A stretch of DNA of 64,000 nt from Luteitalea sp. Its GTDB lineage: Bacteria; Acidobacteriota; Vicinamibacteria; Vicinamibacterales; Vicinamibacteraceae. Position numbers and translations under genes: made by a program. The notes beneath the pieces are model-generated. The model worked only from the letters and a program-made list of their open reading frames with translations, did no database searches and was not told the DNA's origin. Positions 34,169 to 42,769 of the stretch are shown here, in pieces; the first letter of the stretch is position 1, and every line of letters begins with the position of its first letter. Location of the stretch: the NCBI GenBank assembly GCA_009377495.1, contig WHTZ01000016.1, forward strand, positions 1-64,000. The letters run 5' to 3'.

Positions 34169-34979
34169 GACTGTCGCGGAGCGATTTCGCAAGAGCGAGA
34201 TCGCGGCGCTCCTTGTGCGCTATCCCGGATTGCGGTTGGTTCCGTCCGGGTCGATGGCTTTGCGCGTTGAGGGAACGTTGAGGTTCTGTGCGAACGGCAA
34301 AAAGACCGAGGTCATCGAGGATGGCTTTGACGTTCGCATAGAGGCTCCGGAGAATTTTCAGGAGCGAATGGCGCTGGCGTGGGAGACGGGCGGGCGCATA
34401 CCGCGCGACTACCACAAGCTGAGGAACGGCGCGCTTTGCCTCGGATCACGCGTGGGGCTGCGGCTGCAGATGGGCGGGTCACCGTCGCTTCTTCGCTTCG
34501 TCGAGCGCTGCGTGATCCCGTACCTCTAGGGCTATTCGTATTCGGTGAAGCACGGCGCGCCGCCCTTCGGAGAACTGGCACACGGCGAGCTCGGCTCGCT
34601 CCAGGATCTGGCCGGTCTGCTCGGCGTCGACGACTTGGACCTTGCCTTCCGCTATTGCACGCTGGCCGCCACGAAGAGACGACGCGCGAATAAGCAACCG
34701 TGTCCATGTGGCAGCGGCCGACGGCTAGGCCGTTGTCACAGTCGAAGAATCAACGCCCTACGTAAACGCGTCGGCCGTGCGGTTGTTGCCTCTGAGATGA
34801 GAACGATTGTGCTGGCTTTCCGCGAGCAGTCGCGCCGCAAGCGCATCGCGACCGCGCGAGAGGAAGCCGCCGCGACTAGACCCAGCCTCCTCGAGGTCAT
34901 TCGGGAGATGCGCAGACCAGCCGCTCTTCCGCTATGGGTCCGCCCCGATGGCCACGTTCTCCTACAGGGACCTGCCTAG
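34161..34979 (+). pseudogene. E2-like CBASS ancillary protein with SEC-C tail, split by an in-frame TAG
   Basis: TTG 34161, overlapping the CD-NTase end by 8 bp, starts a frame with the E2 signature RIPRDYHKLRNGALCLGS (His85, candidate catalytic Cys93) and continues FVERCVIPYL to a TAG at 34527-34529. The same frame then goes on without shift as GYSYSVKHGAPPFGELAHGE to a C-terminal SEC-C zinc motif CPCGSGRRLGRCH and a basic helix, stopping at 34979. From my memory of related proteins Tyr is usual where the TAG lies, so one substitution (TAC/TAT to TAG) explains it. Full length would be 271 residues apart from the amber position. E2-only proteins mark type II-short (II-C) CBASS. The 122-aa product ends after the catalytic region but lacks the rest. 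Confidence 0.75.
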
Positions 34980-35061
34980 AGGAATCACAGCTCTGCCGGG
35001 GGCAGGCTACCGCGAGCGCATTGCCGAGCTGCGGGCCGTCGATCGTCCATCGCCAACGCCT

Positions 35062-35205
35062 GTCCGAAGTATGTCTACATATTTCGGACGACTGATCGGA
35101 AGCCCTACGCCTGAATCTAAAGCCCGCTCAATCAGTTGTGACGGATGCTCGATCACGCCGCGGAGACCAGCCAGTTGCGAATTCCGTCCCTAACACCCAG
35201 CCAGC
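35062..35205. repeat. Intergenic palindrome-plus-box element, copy 2
   Basis: The 28-bp palindrome here (35062-35089; GTCCGAAGTATG and CATATTTCGGAC) is the best preserved of the four. The box starting CCAGCCAGTTGCGAATTCCG lies at 35167-35205, 77 bp downstream. It follows the E2/SEC-C gene. Confidence 0.7.
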
Positions 35206-35548
35206 TCAGTCGTATGCCCCCTCTCTACATCTGCTAGAACGCAGATTAGGCGCGGAACCTTACAGCAACGTCTCGATCAACACGGTCGACGCGGTCGGCT
35301 TGCGGGCGCCGGCTCGCCCTGGGTCTTGCCGGCGGCGTCTCGCTCACAACTGCGAAAGGCCACCGTCCACGACAAGCTCCTCGCCTTGCCGTGAAGCTCG
35401 AACATCCTGTGACTTGGCTAGTCCCGGCTTAGGCCGGGCTTAGGCCTCCCACGCGGGACCAATGGCACATGACGCATGATTGTCCCCTCACCCATTGATG
35501 GCAGTTGACGGAGCGTCGCCCTCGACGATATAGTCCCATCAAGAGCTG
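35206..35548. other. Intergenic region before the PadR-ADOP pair
   Basis: No gene was recognised. A duplicated GGCTTAGGCC/CGGGCTTAGGCC motif lies at about 35425-35450, and the DNA just upstream of the PadR start (GACGATATAGTCCCATCAAGAGCTGATGGGAC, in part) contains the inverted pair GTCCCATCA/TGATGGGAC (35531-35539/35546-35554). This is a possible PadR operator overlapping the start codon. Confidence 0.55.
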
Positions 35549-35887
35549 ATGGGACTCACCAATACTCCTTCCGATCTCCTGCCGGGCACGCTCGAGCTCC
35601 TGATCCTGAAGACGCTCGTCAGTGGAGCCACACATGGCTATGGCATCGTCGAGCACCTGCGCCAGGCGTCCGACGACGTGTTGCGCGTCGGCGAGAGCGC
35701 GCTGTATCCCGCGCTCCAGCGGTTGCTCCTCAACGGCTGGGTGAAGGCTGAGTGGGGCACATCGGAGAACAATCGCCGCGCGCGCTACTACACGCTGACC
35801 GCGGCCGGCCGCAAGCAGCTCGCCGCCGAACGTGCCGAGTTCGACCGCATGGTCGGTGTGATTCAGCGGGTGTTGGGGACGACTTGA
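35549..35887 (+). CDS. PadR family transcriptional regulator
   Basis: The 112-aa winged-helix protein carries LPGTLELLILKTLVSGATHGYGIVEHLRQ, LRVGESALYPALQRLLLNGWVKAEW and the wing ENNRRARYYTLTAAGRKQL. It is the usual partner of an ADOP permease, which starts 13 bp downstream, so this is an intact PadR-ADOP operon. An inverted repeat around its start codon (35531-35554) is a likely autoregulatory operator. Confidence 0.93.
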   Translation: MGLTNTPSDLLPGTLELLILKTLVSGATHGYGIVEHLRQASDDVLRVGESALYPALQRLLLNGWVKAEWGTSENNRRARYYTLTAAGRKQLAAERAEFDRMVGVIQRVLGTT

Positions 35888-35900
35888 AGAGGCCGGTGTC

Positions 35901-38582
35901 ATGAACAGATTCCTTCGCGGTCTGCTGCACCTACTTCGCCGCTCGCGACACGACGCTGACTTGCGCGAGGAGATCGAGACGCATCGCGCCCTCCGACAGG
36001 CCGCGTTGGAGCGTGACGGCCTCGATTCCGGCGACGCGGCGTGGGCAAGCCAACGGGCCATGGGCAACGTGACGCTTGCCGTCGAGGAGGTGCGGGACGT
36101 GTGGGTGTCGCGCGCTGTCGATCAGCTGTGGCAGGACATCCGGATCGCGGTTCGCGGCTTGAGCAAGAACCCGGTTTTCACGCTCGTCGCCATCGCGACT
36201 CTGGCCCTGGGCATCGGCGCCAATACTGCGCTTTTCTCGATCTTCAACGGTCTCATCCTGCGCCCGCTGCCAGTGCGCGACCCGAGCCGTCTGGCGCTGC
36301 TCACCGATGGAGGGTGGTCCTACCCGGTCTGGGCGGAGATCAGGGCTCGCGAGAACGACCTGTTCGACGGAGCCTTCGCGTGGTCCGGCGAGAGATTCGA
36401 TCTGTCCCGCGGGGGGCAGAGCGCATTTGTGGACGGTGCCTACGTGAGCGGACGCTTCTTCGAGGTGCTGGGTGTGTCGGCCGTACGTGGTCGCATGCTC
36501 ACTCCGGCCGATGACGGTGTCGGTGCAATGGATGGCTCCGTGGCCGTCATCAGCCATCGATTCTGGCGTGAGCATTTTGCCGGCGCCGATGACGTGGTCG
36601 GACGTCGGGTCACGCTGCAGCGCAGGGCATTCACCATCATCGGCGTGATGCCACCGGGGTTCTTCGGCGTGGACGTCGGGCGGATGACGGACGTGATGCT
36701 GCCATTTGCCGCCGAGCCACGCATTCGAGGTCAGGAAAGCTTGTTGGCAGCCGTCGACTCGGCGTGGCTCGACATGATGGTGCGGCTGAAGCCAGGGCAG
36801 AGCCTCGAGCAGGCGAATGCCGCGCTCCGCGGCGTGCAGCCGCAGATCCGCGCCGCGACGGTGAGCGGTGTGGTGGGAGCAAGAGCCGCGCGCTATCTCA
36901 CCAATCCATTGACCCTGGCCGCGGCGACGACCGGCAGGTCGTCGCTGCGCACACAATTCGAAACCCCGCTCTTCGCGATGGTCGTGGCCGTGGGCCTCCT
37001 GCTGCTCGTTGCTTGCACGAACATCGCCAGTCTGCTCGTCGCGCGCGCGCTGGCCCGGCGCCGCGAGCTCAGCGTGAGGATGGCGCTTGGCGGCTCACGC
37101 GGGCGGCTCGCGCGGCTGCTCTTCACCGAGAGCCTGATCGTGGCGATGGCCGGTGCGGCCCTCGGACTGGTCTTCGCGAGTTGGAGCGGCGCCCTCCTCG
37201 TCCGGCAGTTGACCACGTGGGAGAGCAACGTATCGCTGGAGCTCGTGCTCGATTGGCGCGTGCTCGGATTCACCGCGGCGCTCGCCTGCGCGTCAGCGAT
37301 TGTCGCCGGCGTGGCGCCGGTGCTCGGATTACAGAGCGTTGCCGCCGGTGAGGCGTTGAAGGATGCAGGTCGAGGCCTTGCCGGCGACCGTCGCTTCGCC
37401 GTCCGCGGCACGCTCGCCGTCGCGCAGATTGCCGTGTCGCTGATACTGGTCACGGCCGCCGGGCTCTTTCTCCGCTCGTTCGCATCGCTCAACCAACTGC
37501 CGCTCGGCTTCGTGCCAGAGCCTCTGCTGGTCGCGGAGCTGCAGTCGAGTGATGCGCCGATTGAACAACGCGGTCCACGGGCCGAGCGCCTGCGCGCCGC
37601 CGCGGCGGCCGTGCCCGGTGTGAGGTCAGCATCGCTATCCAGGGTGCCGCTGCTCACCGGCGGGGGCTGGGGAGCCAACCGGATTGCGATCGACGATGGG
37701 CCCATGCCTGTTGAGGATCGGAGCGATCAGCGACTCTGGCGCAATGCCACAACCCCGGGCTGGTTCGAAACCATGGGGACACCGCTCGTGAACGGCAGGG
37801 ACTTCACCGACGGCGATCGCGTCGGCGCGCCGCTTGTTGCCATTGTCAACCAAGCATTCGTGCGCCGCTATCGGCTCGGCCAGCAGCCCATCGGCCGGAC
37901 CGTACGCATTGGCCTGTCGAACGGCGAGAGGCGCTACGAGATCGTCGGGCTTGTTGGCGACAGTGTCTATACGTCGACGCGCGACGGCATGATGGCCACG
38001 ATGTACGAGCCACTCGCGCAGATCGACCCCGAGGACTTCAGGGAAACCGTAGTCCTGACCATCAACGCGGCTCACGGCCAGCGAGCCGCGGTGGAGCGCG
38101 ATGTTGCGGCCGCACTCGCGCGGACCGAGCCGACCGTTGCATTCACCGTCAGGACCTTCGATCAGTTCATCGACGCGACCGTCACGCAGGAACGCCTCAT
38201 CGCCATGCTCTCGAGCTTCTTCGGCGGGCTCGCCCTTCTGCTGGCCGGCATCGGGCTCTACGGCATCGTCGCGCAAGCCGTGCGCACGCGCCAGGGCGAG
38301 ATCGGTCTCCGCATGGCGCTGGGTGCGCAGCCTGCCGGGATCGTGCGTCTCGTGCTTCGTCGCGTTGGCGTCTTAATCGTGGTCGGACTCGCGCTCGGCC
38401 TGGCAGGCAGCCTCTGGGCGGCGCAGTTTGTGGGGCCGTTATTGTTTCAGGTGGAGGCCCGCGATCCGGCGACGTTCGTGGGCGCGGCTGGGGTGCTGGT
38501 TGCTGGGGGTGTGCTGGCCGCCTGGCTGCCGGCGCGGCGCGCCGCCCGGCTTGATCCTGCGGCCGTACTGCGCGAAGGGTAG
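35901..38582 (+). CDS. ADOP/MacB-like permease (FtsX-type, duplicated), full length
   Basis: This is the most complete of the permeases in the window (893 aa). It has the N-terminal cytosolic helix segment RRSRHDADLREEIETHRALRQAALERDG. The first permease half opens with [38 protein letters not shown] and closes with LLVACTNIASLLVARALARRRELSVRMALGGSRGRL. The second half ends with LLLAGIGLYGIVAQAVRTRQGEIGLRMALGAQPAGIV and AWLPARRAARLDPAAVLREG. The two periplasmic domains face the cell envelope. It is coupled to the PadR gene; substrate and energy source are unknown. A repeat element lies 93 bp past the stop. Confidence 0.93.
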   Translation: MNRFLRGLLHLLRRSRHDADLREEIETHRALRQAALERDGLDSGDAAWASQRAMGNVTLAVEEVRDVWVSRAVDQLWQDIRIAVRGLSKNPVFTLVAIATLALGIGANTALFSIFNGLILRPLPVRDPSRLALLTDGGWSYPVWAEIRARENDLFDGAFAWSGERFDLSRGGQSAFVDGAYVSGRFFEVLGVSAVRGRMLTPADDGVGAMDGSVAVISHRFWREHFAGADDVVGRRVTLQRRAFTIIGVMPPGFFGVDVGRMTDVMLPFAAEPRIRGQESLLAAVDSAWLDMMVRLKPGQSLEQANAALRGVQPQIRAATVSGVVGARAARYLTNPLTLAAATTGRSSLRTQFETPLFAMVVAVGLLLLVACTNIASLLVARALARRRELSVRMALGGSRGRLARLLFTESLIVAMAGAALGLVFASWSGALLVRQLTTWESNVSLELVLDWRVLGFTAALACASAIVAGVAPVLGLQSVAAGEALKDAGRGLAGDRRFAVRGTLAVAQIAVSLILVTAAGLFLRSFASLNQLPLGFVPEPLLVAELQSSDAPIEQRGPRAERLRAAAAAVPGVRSASLSRVPLLTGGGWGANRIAIDDGPMPVEDRSDQRLWRNATTPGWFETMGTPLVNGRDFTDGDRVGAPLVAIVNQAFVRRYRLGQQPIGRTVRIGLSNGERRYEIVGLVGDSVYTSTRDGMMATMYEPLAQIDPEDFRETVVLTINAAHGQRAAVERDVAAALARTEPTVAFTVRTFDQFIDATVTQERLIAMLSSFFGGLALLLAGIGLYGIVAQAVRTRQGEIGLRMALGAQPAGIVRLVLRRVGVLIVVGLALGLAGSLWAAQFVGPLLFQVEARDPATFVGAAGVLVAGGVLAAWLPARRAARLDPAAVLREG

Positions 38583-38674
38583 GAAGCTCTCCGTCGCGTG
38601 ACAGATTGCCCAGATCCGGGCAAGTGCGCGTTTGCCGATGCAAGTCGAGATCTGCTGCCCGGGGCGTTCGTTTT

Positions 38675-38824
38675 GTCCGATATTTGTATACAGATCTCGG
38701 ACGCTCGTGGAGTCGCGTCGAGGCGTCGTCTCCTCAAAGTGGTTCGTGGTCAGAGAGTTGGGAAGCTTCGCCGTCATGCCGCGGTGATCAGCCAGTTGCG
38801 AATTCCGTCCCTAACACCCAGCCC
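38675..38824. repeat. Intergenic palindrome-plus-box element, copy 3
   Basis: The 28-bp palindrome GTCCGA-N16-TCGGAC (38675-38702) is followed by the box beginning CAGCCAGTTGCGAATTCCGT at 38789-38824, a gap of 86 bp. It lies between the ADOP stop and the recombinase remnant, so the box here is about 90 bp from att core C. Confidence 0.7.
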
Positions 38825-38869
38825 ACTTCCCTCGCCTCCGGCTCGGGGCGTGGGCTGCTCGGTCCGTCT

Positions 38870-39360
38870 TCAGGCGCAGCCGATTCGCCTTCGGCTCATC
38901 GCGACTGGGCTCGAATCCCTGCCTCCCAGCCAATCTCCTGTTTCGTTCCCTTCTGCCAGTAGATCGAACGGCTTAACGTAAGCGACTGAAAGACTTCCGC
39001 GGTCGAACGTCGAGTTCGATACTAGCGTTTTCAGCAAGCGCGCCTGTTCACGTGGATCCTGCCGAATGAACAGATTGTGGGCATTTGTCGCGAGTTCTAG
39101 AATCTTCGACCCCGTGGCCGCGTAATCGTGGCTGGCGCGTTCGTGGCGTGCCGTCTCGCGCCGGGTGGAAGCGAGCTCAGCCTCCCACTCTGCGGACTTT
39201 CTGAGCCACAGTTCGTCGCTGATTCGTCCGCCCAGGCGGTCGTCGTACGCCTTGTCGAGCTTCGACTGAATGGCGAGGTACTGCTGCTGCAACTGCATCA
39301 CGACCGTTCGGTGGTAGCGCTCTTTGTCCCTCTGGCTCTCGCGCAACGCTTCGGCGATCC
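38870..39360 (-). pseudogene. Serine recombinase 3' remnant ending at att core C
   Basis: About 140 codons are nearly identical to the C-terminal part of the recombinase at 19938-21704 (ESQRDKERYHRT, KLDKAYDDRLGGRISDELW, NETGDWLGGRDS). Upstream similarity begins abruptly at 39360, inside the codons for NWIAEALRE. At the other end the match ends exactly at the att core (38912-38933), after which the tail reads SPVAMSRRRIGCA instead. Resolvase and zinc-ribbon domains are gone. The left break has cut into a PIN toxin gene. Confidence 0.9.
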
Positions 39361-39740
39361 TCGCTCGGATTCAACGTGGTGATGAAGTCTGCGCTGCCGT
39401 CTTCTGCGCACGTGCAGAACGGTTCGTCACCAGGGTCAGGCGAGAGGTGGCGCGATCGACCACTAGCAATAAGCTCAGCCCCTTCGGCCAGCAAGTTGAG
39501 CACGCGGCCCACAGTCCCTCGGCGTACTCGCACCCGGCGAAGTACGTCCCGGTATTCGTCGAGAATCTCTTTGGAGACCAGCCAGACGAACGATCGGCGG
39601 TCGACCCACGCGCGGATCAGCTGCGCGCTTTTGTTGGCCCGGGCCAAACGCACCCGCCGGAAACCCGAAATGCCGGCGACCAGGACCGACGTATCGACAA
39701 CGCCGCGCGGCCTACGGCGGCGTTCACCCTTTCGCCGCAA
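39358..39740 (-). pseudogene. PIN-domain toxin truncated at its 3' end
   Basis: A TTG at 39740 starts a PIN-domain frame: RGVVDTSVLVAGISGF (first catalytic Asp), FVWLVSKEILDEYRDVLRR, and DPGDEPFCTCAEDGSADFIT with acidic residues. After TTLNPSE the sequence runs into the recombinase remnant out of frame, so about the last 25 residues (final strand and helix) are replaced by unrelated sequence. It overlaps the upstream antitoxin gene by 17 bp. This resembles COG1569-type toxins; activity is doubtful. Confidence 0.75.
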
Positions 39741-40266
39741 CCGCGATCTCCGGCCTGCCGCGCGTTCGGCGGTGCTGTCGGACCACGCTCAGGATCTGCT
39801 CTTCCGATAGTTCGGGCATCTCCTGAGCGGCATCCCGCAGACTTCGCAGGAATTCCTGCTTCCATCCTGGGCGTCGGCGGCCAGGGGGAACGTCCTTCGC
39901 CACCGCCGCGAGCGGTATGCGCGCCTCGAGCGCCCTGCGAAGCATCCCGACGGGCACGATGATGCCGACCGGCGGCAGGCCAGGCCGCGGGCTCGACTCG
40001 ATGCGCACCGACGCACGTTCCTTCGTGAGGTCTCGCCGGCCGGCCAGCGCCCGCACGAAGCCGGCCAGGTACTCGGTGGAGGCGCCTAACGTTTCCTTGA
40101 GGTAAAACGCACACTTGGCTTGCAGCAGGGTGTCGCGGTCGAACCAATAGGCCCTCCCGCGACGCTTGGGGCGAATCACCTTGAACTGGACCAGATTCTG
40201 GAGCTCCTTGGGAGGGACGTCCGCCACGACGGAGGCCTGCTTCAGTTTGAGCTCAGGGATGTTCAC
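39724..40266 (-). CDS. MerR-like HTH antitoxin of the PIN module
   Basis: The 180-aa protein begins LKLKQASVVADVPPKELQNLVQFKVIRPKRRGRAYWFDRDTLLQAK, a MerR-like winged helix. A middle part follows (PGLPPVGIIVPVGMLRRALEARIPLAAVA) and a basic C-terminus (RRTRGRPEIAVAAKG). It is followed with a 17-bp overlap by a PIN toxin gene and is therefore probably its antitoxin and autorepressor. The upstream region is AT-rich (TATAATTAACATCTATATTT near 40280), a likely promoter. The frame is intact, whereas the toxin is truncated. Confidence 0.7.
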   Translation of the reverse strand: MNIPELKLKQASVVADVPPKELQNLVQFKVIRPKRRGRAYWFDRDTLLQAKCAFYLKETLGASTEYLAGFVRALAGRRDLTKERASVRIESSPRPGLPPVGIIVPVGMLRRALEARIPLAAVAKDVPPGRRRPGWKQEFLRSLRDAAQEMPELSEEQILSVVRQHRRTRGRPEIAVAAKG

Positions 40267-40870
40267 GGCGGCACTCCTATAATTAACATCTATATTTTAG
40301 TCTACATATCAGATTCCAGTCAAGATTCCAGTTAAGTCAAGACAGTTTCCTTGTAGACAGTTTCTTTGTAGTCGGCTTTCGTCTTTTGAGCCGGGCTGGA
40401 CGTCTCTCCACCCTCGCGCAGGGACAGAGACGGCGGCACGAAACGGCACCCGCCGCCTCCAAGACTCCTCCACGTCGACGCGGCGGGAGACCTTGGAGGC
40501 GGCGGGAACGTTCTTCGGAATCGGCGGCGGGCACTGTGTACCGCCGCCTCCAAAATACCTCTAAGAATCGGGTCGAAAACTGAGGATTCGTGAGGACGTC
40601 ACGCCTTGGGACGAGCGCTGTGGGAGGAAGCTGTGTCGGATCAAGGCGATCGCAGAGACCCCGTCGGACTAGGACCGACTACTTGGCGCGCGATCCAGCG
40701 TCCATACACAGCGCCGATCTCACACGGTCGCCCGCACTTCGATCGGCTGTCCGAGATTCATATCGACTCCTCGGACAGCCTGCGCGGTCTCGCGTGCGAC
40801 AACATCCCTGTACGAAGCTTCGATCGCCGGTTCGCCTCCTATCAGACGGGCGTACAGCCCGCACCGTAAG
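40267..40870. other. Intergenic region with GC-rich hairpins; no clear gene
   Basis: The left end is the AT-rich promoter of the HTH antitoxin, with repeated GACAGTTTC/TTGTAGACAGTTTC motifs at 40330-40375. The middle contains the inverted repeats listed separately. At 40720-40860 the minus strand has a protein-like stretch (LIGGEPAIEASYRDVVARET) of unknown identity, possibly the end of a lost gene. Confidence 0.45.
40449..40548. repeat. Nested GCCGCC-type inverted repeats
   Basis: CCCGCCGCCTCCAAG (40449-40463) pairs perfectly with 40492-40506 across 28 bp. GGCGGCGG (40523-40530) pairs with CCGCCGCC (40541-40548) across 10 bp, and the second arm is followed by CTCCAA again. The three GCCGCCTCCAA copies suggest a repetitive extragenic element. 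Confidence 0.65.
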
Positions 40871-42484
40871 CTAGGAGAGCAGTTTTGCGATCTTGTCGTG
40901 CCCGCGCCTGATGGCCCACGCGAGCGGCGTGGCCCATGGCGGATCGTCGGGCAGGCTCTTCGGCGCGCCACGTCGGAGCAGGAACTTGACCATCTCGAGC
41001 TGACCGTACTTGGCCGCCCAGGCGAGCGGCGTCGAACGGAGGTGCTCGTCACGCGCCGTCAGATCGGCGCCAGATTTGAGCAGTTTCTTCGCCTCCTGCA
41101 AATCGCCCTTGCGCGCCGCCTCGTGGAGCGGCGACATGCGCAGCCAGTTGTGCGCGCGCGTTGGCCAGTCTTCCTCCCGGTGTTCCTGCGGCGGCGGCGT
41201 GGCGCCGTACGAAAGGAGCAACTGCTCCATGCGCTTGTGGGGGCGCCATTCCCGCGACACCCACAGCGCGTCACCCGAGCTTTCGACAGGCGGATTCGGA
41301 AACGCGCCGCGCTCGAGGAGGAGCTTCGCGATCTCGTAGTGTCCGTGATAGACGGCCGAGTAGAGCGCCTTGCCCTTGGGCGCAAACTGCTCTTCGGGCA
41401 GATTGGCGTCAGCGCCGTGATCGAGAAGCAACTGCACGATGTCCATGCGCCCGACGGCGGCGGCATTTGACAGCGGCGCGCCGGCGCCGAGGTAGTAACC
41501 CTCGTGCTCTCCAATCTTGTTTGCCAGCGACCGATCCTGCTGGAGCAATTCGCGCACGCGCTCGATGTCGCCGGTGTGACACGCAGTCGGCAGATCGATG
41601 AACGCGCCGCGCGCCTTGAGGTGCGTCATGACGTGTGCGGGAGTCACCGGCCAATTACGTGGCACATCGCGCCAACCGCGGTAGAAGTAGTCACCGTTGG
41701 TGAGGTGAATTGGCCGAGCGCCGTCCATTCTCTGAGCGTTGATGTCCGCGCCGCGCCGCAGCAGCTCGTCGATCGCGTCGAGCTGTCGCGTCATCGTGGC
41801 CCAATGGATCGGCTGGTTGGATCGCCTGTCGCCTTTGGCGACGAGCTCCGGCTGCGCATCGAGCAGCTCGCGCATCCGCTTCAGGTCGTGATCCCGCAGC
41901 GCCAACGCGACCGGCTCCCCCTTCGGCGAGGCGTTGAACCTCGTTTCGAGCGTGTGCGTCAGCAGCTGTTCCATCTCCGTGTAGCCGCGATCGCGTGCAA
42001 TCTCGAGAGGATCATCGTCGACCCAGAGATCCAGCGGGTTGCGATTGTGTTCGAGTAGGAATCGCACGACATCTATGCGGTTCTCGCGCACGGCGAAGTA
42101 GAGCGGCTTGCGATAGTCGTAGTGCGACCGCGCCAGCGACGAATCTTTTGCGATGAGCGCTTGTACGGCTTCGAGATCCCCTGACGTACACGCCTGAATG
42201 AGCGCCCACACATCGGTGCCGCGCCCGGGCGACCACAAGAGTTTTTGATCGGATTTCAGCTCGGCTGGTTGCAGCATGCGGTTCGCCGGCTGCATGGACT
42301 CGACGTGGTGTACCAGCGTCGGCCAACTGTCGAAACCGTACTCGCGCGCAAGCGCGTGCTGCGCCGCAGCCAAACTCACCGATGGATCGGCGGCGCGCAG
42401 CGTGTCGAGATGTTCCTTGGCTTGCTTGCGGAGCTGCTCGAGCGACGGACGTTCCGGCAGACGCCGCTGAGGGGGAACGGACAT
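40871..42484 (-). CDS. Ankyrin-repeat protein
   Basis: The 537-aa protein begins with a helical region (RPSLEQLRKQAKEHLDTLRAADPSVSLAAAQHALAREYGF) seen in acidobacterial ankyrin proteins. It continues with about nine ankyrin-type repeats, such as DVWALIQACTSGDLEAVQALI, RMDIVQLLLDHGADANLPEE, MSPLHEAARKGDLQEAKKLLKSGADLTARD and TPLAWAAKYGQLEMVKFLLRRGA. It has no signal peptide, so it is cytoplasmic and likely a protein-binding scaffold. It is not obviously linked to its neighbours. Confidence 0.9.
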   Translation of the reverse strand: MSVPPQRRLPERPSLEQLRKQAKEHLDTLRAADPSVSLAAAQHALAREYGFDSWPTLVHHVESMQPANRMLQPAELKSDQKLLWSPGRGTDVWALIQACTSGDLEAVQALIAKDSSLARSHYDYRKPLYFAVRENRIDVVRFLLEHNRNPLDLWVDDDPLEIARDRGYTEMEQLLTHTLETRFNASPKGEPVALALRDHDLKRMRELLDAQPELVAKGDRRSNQPIHWATMTRQLDAIDELLRRGADINAQRMDGARPIHLTNGDYFYRGWRDVPRNWPVTPAHVMTHLKARGAFIDLPTACHTGDIERVRELLQQDRSLANKIGEHEGYYLGAGAPLSNAAAVGRMDIVQLLLDHGADANLPEEQFAPKGKALYSAVYHGHYEIAKLLLERGAFPNPPVESSGDALWVSREWRPHKRMEQLLLSYGATPPPQEHREEDWPTRAHNWLRMSPLHEAARKGDLQEAKKLLKSGADLTARDEHLRSTPLAWAAKYGQLEMVKFLLRRGAPKSLPDDPPWATPLAWAIRRGHDKIAKLLS

Positions 42485-42560
42485 ACGATCTCCTTTCGGA
42501 TATCGCCCGCGTCCGCTCGACGGGCTGAAAGAAGATCGCAGATTGTGACCGAGGCTTAGC

Positions 42561-42743
42561 TCAGGTGGGCTCAGCCCTTCCCGCGGACGGGGTGCGTCCT
42601 GTCACGCGAAACGGATTGTATGCACGATTCGACGGGCGAGGCAAATGCCCGAGCCCGCCAAACCACCCGAACAGCTTCTGGGTACCGTGTGCCGCGAGGG
42701 TCAGCCCGAGGGTCACTCGCAGCAAGAGAAGGCCCGTCGCCAT
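42561..42743 (-). pseudogene. DoxX family protein, N-terminal fragment
   Basis: ATG 42743 reads MATGLLLLRVTLGLTLAAHG then TQKLFGWFGG, the conserved first helix and GxQKLFGWFGG turn of DoxX proteins. The homology ends there and the frame closes with unrelated HLPRPSNRAYNPFRVTGRTP sequence. Three of the four helices are missing. It lies 26 bp after the alpha/beta hydrolase gene on the same strand. Confidence 0.75.
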
Positions 42744-42769
42744 GTGCAACTCCGTTCCGTCACCGGCGC

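Noticed and set aside
34527-34529. The TAG in the E2 gene as a pyrrolysine codon
   Set aside because: No sign of pyl genes in the window, and the neighbouring family sequence suggests an ordinary Tyr at this place. A nonsense mutation or error is simpler.
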